Source: Oscillospiraceae bacterium (lineage in GTDB: Bacteria; Bacillota; Clostridia; Oscillospirales; CAG-272). Taken from it: a DNA stretch of 62,287 bases. The notes under the pieces were generated by a model. The model was not told the DNA's origin. It saw only the letters and a list, made by a program, of their open reading frames with translations, and did no database searches. Below, one piece after another: positions 60,065-62,287 of this stretch (position 1 is its first letter; every line of letters starts with the position of its first letter). Position numbers and translations under genes: made by a program. The stretch covers positions 1 to 62,287 of the forward strand of contig SVTT01000011.1 in the NCBI GenBank assembly GCA_015063625.1. The letters run 5' to 3'.

Positions 60065-61143
60065 TTGATCAGCACCTCCCTGCCAAGCCTTGCAGACTCG
60101 TAGATGGCGTCAAGGATCTTCATGACCACAATGCCGTCCTCTGCCGTAGCGATGCAGGGCGTGCCGTTCAGGGCGCAGTCCACAAAGTGCGAAAGCTCGC
60201 CCACAAACATATCATCAAAGCCGTTACCCACACCCTTAAGACCGACAAGCGACAGCTCGACGTCAGCAAGATAACCCTCGATATCGGTAAAGAGCTTCGG
60301 CTTACTGCCACCAAGCAGAATACCTCCCTTGGTGCCGTAAAGCTCCTTTTTGGAAGCAGACTCACCGTTAAAATCATAGGAGGTCTCAAGCAGGGTGACT
60401 GCACCGTTGTCATAGCGGATGAGCGCGGTGCCGAAATCCTCAACATCGCAAACATCGTCATCGGAGGCACCGTAGGGACGCCATTCCACACCGTTTTTGA
60501 GGTTCTTGCGATCCCCGAGCTTGTGCGAGATCATGGCATAGACAGAAACAGGCTTGGGAGAGCCCATCAGATAGCGGGTCTGATCGATCACGTGCACGCC
60601 GAGATCGATCACGGGGCCGCCTCCCGACAGTGCTTTGTTCGAAAACCAACCGCCGGGGTTGCCGTGGCGGCGCAGATAGGTCGCCTTGCTGTAATAGAGC
60701 TCGCCCATCGTACCCGCATCGATCAGATCCTTTACCACGGCATTCTCACTCGAAAAGCGGAGCACAAAGCCGATCATCAGAAGCTTGCCCGCCTTTTGCG
60801 CCTCCCGCTTCATCTCCTGTGCCTCGGCGGCACTATACGCCATCGGCTTTTCACAAATGACGTGCAGACCCGCGCGCAGTGCCGCAATGCTGCATGTTGC
60901 ATGATTGACGTTCCATACACAGACATCTGCCGCATCAAGCTCTTTTTCGGCAGCAAGCATTTGATCCACATCGGTATAGCAATGCGCCGCGTCAAAGCCG
61001 AATTTGTTGGCGGTCATTTCAAGGCGAACGGGATCGATGTCGCAAAGTGCGACCACCTCTGCCTGCTTGATCTTCTGATAAGCCTTCAAGTGTGTGCAGG
61101 CAATGTTACCCGCACCGATCATTGCAATCTTTAATGTTTTCAT
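60061..61143 (-). CDS. Gfo/Idh/MocA family oxidoreductase
   Basis: A 360-aa NAD(P)-dependent sugar or cyclitol dehydrogenase. The Rossmann motif is IGAGNIACTHLKAY. The conserved EKP (CEKPMAYSAAEAQEM) lies near residue 97, and the His of the GPVIDLGVHVIDQTRYL segment completes the active site. GGGGAGG precedes the ATG. First gene of the two-gene operon, divergent from an AraC regulator. Confidence 0.9.
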   Translation of the reverse strand: MKTLKIAMIGAGNIACTHLKAYQKIKQAEVVALCDIDPVRLEMTANKFGFDAAHCYTDVDQMLAAEKELDAADVCVWNVNHATCSIAALRAGLHVICEKPMAYSAAEAQEMKREAQKAGKLLMIGFVLRFSSENAVVKDLIDAGTMGELYYSKATYLRRHGNPGGWFSNKALSGGGPVIDLGVHVIDQTRYLMGSPKPVSVYAMISHKLGDRKNLKNGVEWRPYGASDDDVCDVEDFGTALIRYDNGAVTLLETSYDFNGESASKKELYGTKGGILLGGSKPKLFTDIEGYLADVELSLVGLKGVGNGFDDMFVGELSHFVDCALNGTPCIATAEDGIVVMKILDAIYESARLGREVLIK

Positions 61144-61205
61144 GGCGACCTCCCCAAAAAGGTATTGATTTGTTTTTCTGTTTCTCTTGCTTTTTTGCCA
61201 CTTTC

Positions 61206-61235
61206 ATTTTATAATAATCTCAGAGGAGCAGTCAA
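61206..61235 (-). promoter_or_regulatory. Promoter of the oxidoreductase/isomerase operon
   Basis: On the minus strand, TTGACT (61230-61235) followed by TATAAA (16-nt spacing) or TAAAAT (18-nt spacing). Confidence 0.55.
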
Positions 61236-61280
61236 TAAAAAAACTTGCTGTTTTATCACACAATATTGCTGTTTAAAAAC

Positions 61281-62096
61281 ATGAAAGAATGTGCAAGACA
61301 CGAGATACACACACTGACCGACATCCCCGTGATCTTCCATCACGACAAGGCAGGTCCCATCAATCATTATATCGCAAACTGGCATGAAAACGTGGAGCTT
61401 CTGTTCTTTACCGAGGGCGAGGGCAGAATGATCTGCGGGCAGGAGATCACCCCCGTGAGGGCAGGTGAGCTTGGCGTCATCGACTCGCACATGCTCCATC
61501 GCATTGAGAGCGACACCACCATCTCTTATCACTGTCTGATCGTGGACGAGGGCTTTTGCATGCAAAACGGACTTTTTCCCTCATCCCTTTCCTTTCCGCG
61601 GTGCATCCATTCGGAGGTGCTGGTTGAAAAATACAACAAAGTTGCCGACGCATTTGCCCAAAGCGACCCCCTTCGCATCCCCTGCCTGCGTATTGCCGTA
61701 TTGGATCTGATGCTGGAGCTGATCACTCATCACGGTAGCCGATTCGACGTACCGAGGTGCTCCTCGGATTCTCCGATCCGAACGGCAGTCAGTCTGATAC
61801 GCGCCCACTACCGCGAGCAGCTCTCCCTGGACCGACTCGCTACCGAGTCGGGCCTCAGCAAATACCATTTTTTGCGGGAATTCAAAAAAGCCACGGGGAT
61901 GACGCCCGTTGCTTACATCAATGCCGTGCGCGTCAAAAAGGCAGAGCGACTGCTGCGTGCGGGCGGCATCTCGGTCGCACGGACCGCCGAGGCATGCGGA
62001 TTCCAGAACCATTCCTATTTTTCAAGGGTCTTTTTCCGCCTGACAGGCGCGTTACCCTCCGAGATCGCCGCAGTCAAGCACAGTCGGCAATCATAG
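61281..62096 (+). CDS. AraC family transcriptional regulator
   Basis: A 271-aa regulator. The N-terminal cupin-like domain (about 1-135; NWHENVELLFFTEGEGRMIC) senses a ligand. The C-terminal AraC DNA-binding domain (about 165-265; LSLDRLATESGLSKYHFLREF, then ISVARTAEACGFQNHSYFSRVF) has both helix-turn-helix units. The start at 61281 has no good ribosome site; a start at 61245 is possible. It likely controls the divergent isomerase/oxidoreductase operon. Confidence 0.85.
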   Translation: MKECARHEIHTLTDIPVIFHHDKAGPINHYIANWHENVELLFFTEGEGRMICGQEITPVRAGELGVIDSHMLHRIESDTTISYHCLIVDEGFCMQNGLFPSSLSFPRCIHSEVLVEKYNKVADAFAQSDPLRIPCLRIAVLDLMLELITHHGSRFDVPRCSSDSPIRTAVSLIRAHYREQLSLDRLATESGLSKYHFLREFKKATGMTPVAYINAVRVKKAERLLRAGGISVARTAEACGFQNHSYFSRVFFRLTGALPSEIAAVKHSRQS

Positions 62097-62162
62097 CCGA
62101 TCGCGAATGCGAAGACTTTCACACCATCTCTTCGCAGGTTGCAAAAAGAAAAGCACGGGATT

Positions 62163-62287
62163 GGGCGACCTACGGTAAAGCAGGTCGCCCAACTAAGTTT
62201 GCCCATTCGGGCAAGTGAAGTTTACTGCGTAAGTGAAGTTATCCCGTGGATAGTGAAGTTTTGCCTTCGGCAAAGTGGGCAAACTTA
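62163..62287 (+). repeat. Mirror-word hairpin array, element D (GTGAAGTT type), cut by window end
   Basis: The first hairpin GGGCGACCT...AGGTCGCCC (62163-62190) is followed by AAC and the outer stem TAAGTTTGCCC (62194-62204) paired with GGGCAAACTTA (62277-62287). GTGAAGTT words are at 62215, 62233 and 62253. The complementary half lies beyond the window. Here the word is GAAGTT instead of GATGTT, and the closing stem changes accordingly. Confidence 0.75.

Overview
The window looks like a chromosome segment from a spore-forming, uncultured-type Clostridia bacterium (Bacillota), probably gut-associated. The reasons are SpoVAD/SpoVAE, a Trp T-box, an L10 leader, zinc-type S14, S4 and adenylate kinase, strong AGGAGG ribosome binding sites, and many near-consensus TTGACA-17-TATAAT promoters. 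Most of the segment is GC-rich. One block (about 41.3-44.6 kb) is visibly AT-rich and looks acquired.

Layout. 0-14.5 kb: a Mur-ligase-like gene coupled to a shortened ATP-grasp-type protein, a GNAT acetyltransferase, rubrerythrin, spoVAD/spoVAE, a three-gene DUF5685/J-domain/membrane operon, an AraC regulator divergent from a GH4 alpha-galactosidase, a repeat-rich gap (9.8-10.6 kb), a DUF1538/P-II operon, and DUF3343 with a cysteine desulfurase. 14.5-30.1 kb: one continuous minus-strand S10-spc-alpha ribosomal superoperon (rpsJ to rplQ, including secY, adk, map, infA, rpmJ and rpoA), with a long leader. 30.8-33.5 kb: a membrane protein and HTH pair, then rplJ-rplL behind an L10 leader. 33.8-38.9 kb: a four-gene aldolase/HAD/TPP-enzyme/epimerase operon. 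39.3-40.2 kb: a KDPG aldolase-VOC fusion, with an operator-rich intergenic region and a candidate small RNA. 40.7-41.06 kb: tRNA Val-Asp-Gly-Cys.

41.04-44.7 kb: a 3.66 kb island bounded by direct repeats of the tRNA-Cys 3' end. It carries a four-helix-bundle (S23/Avd-like) gene, an Xre repressor and an SGNH/MBOAT O-acetylation pair. 44.7-46 kb: a decayed second copy of the hairpin-array/four-helix module and repeats. 46-58.2 kb: EutH plus an ECF S-component, a 1228-aa ABC/FtsX fusion, an NSS transporter, trpB2 under a Trp T-box, FucO-like dehydrogenase, a membrane protein and an Xre-type regulator. 58.3-59.2 kb: two tandem MITEs and a nested repeat. 59.2-62.1 kb: a sugar isomerase/Gfo-Idh-MocA operon divergent from an AraC regulator.

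The most unusual signal is a family of five structured DNA elements (9859-10034, 10181-10523, 41058-41270, 44713-44930 and 62163 to the window end). Each begins with a long hairpin. Next comes a short word (GTGATGTT, GTGAAGTT or GCGATAT) repeated about four times with a mini-hairpin between copies. In the complete elements the reverse complement of the word then follows about four times. The word and the outer stem change between elements, but both sides change together, which is what a selected secondary structure would do. In two elements the array is followed by a conserved promoter and a four-helix-bundle gene (one intact, one decayed), and both of those sit directly on a tRNA-Cys 3' end.
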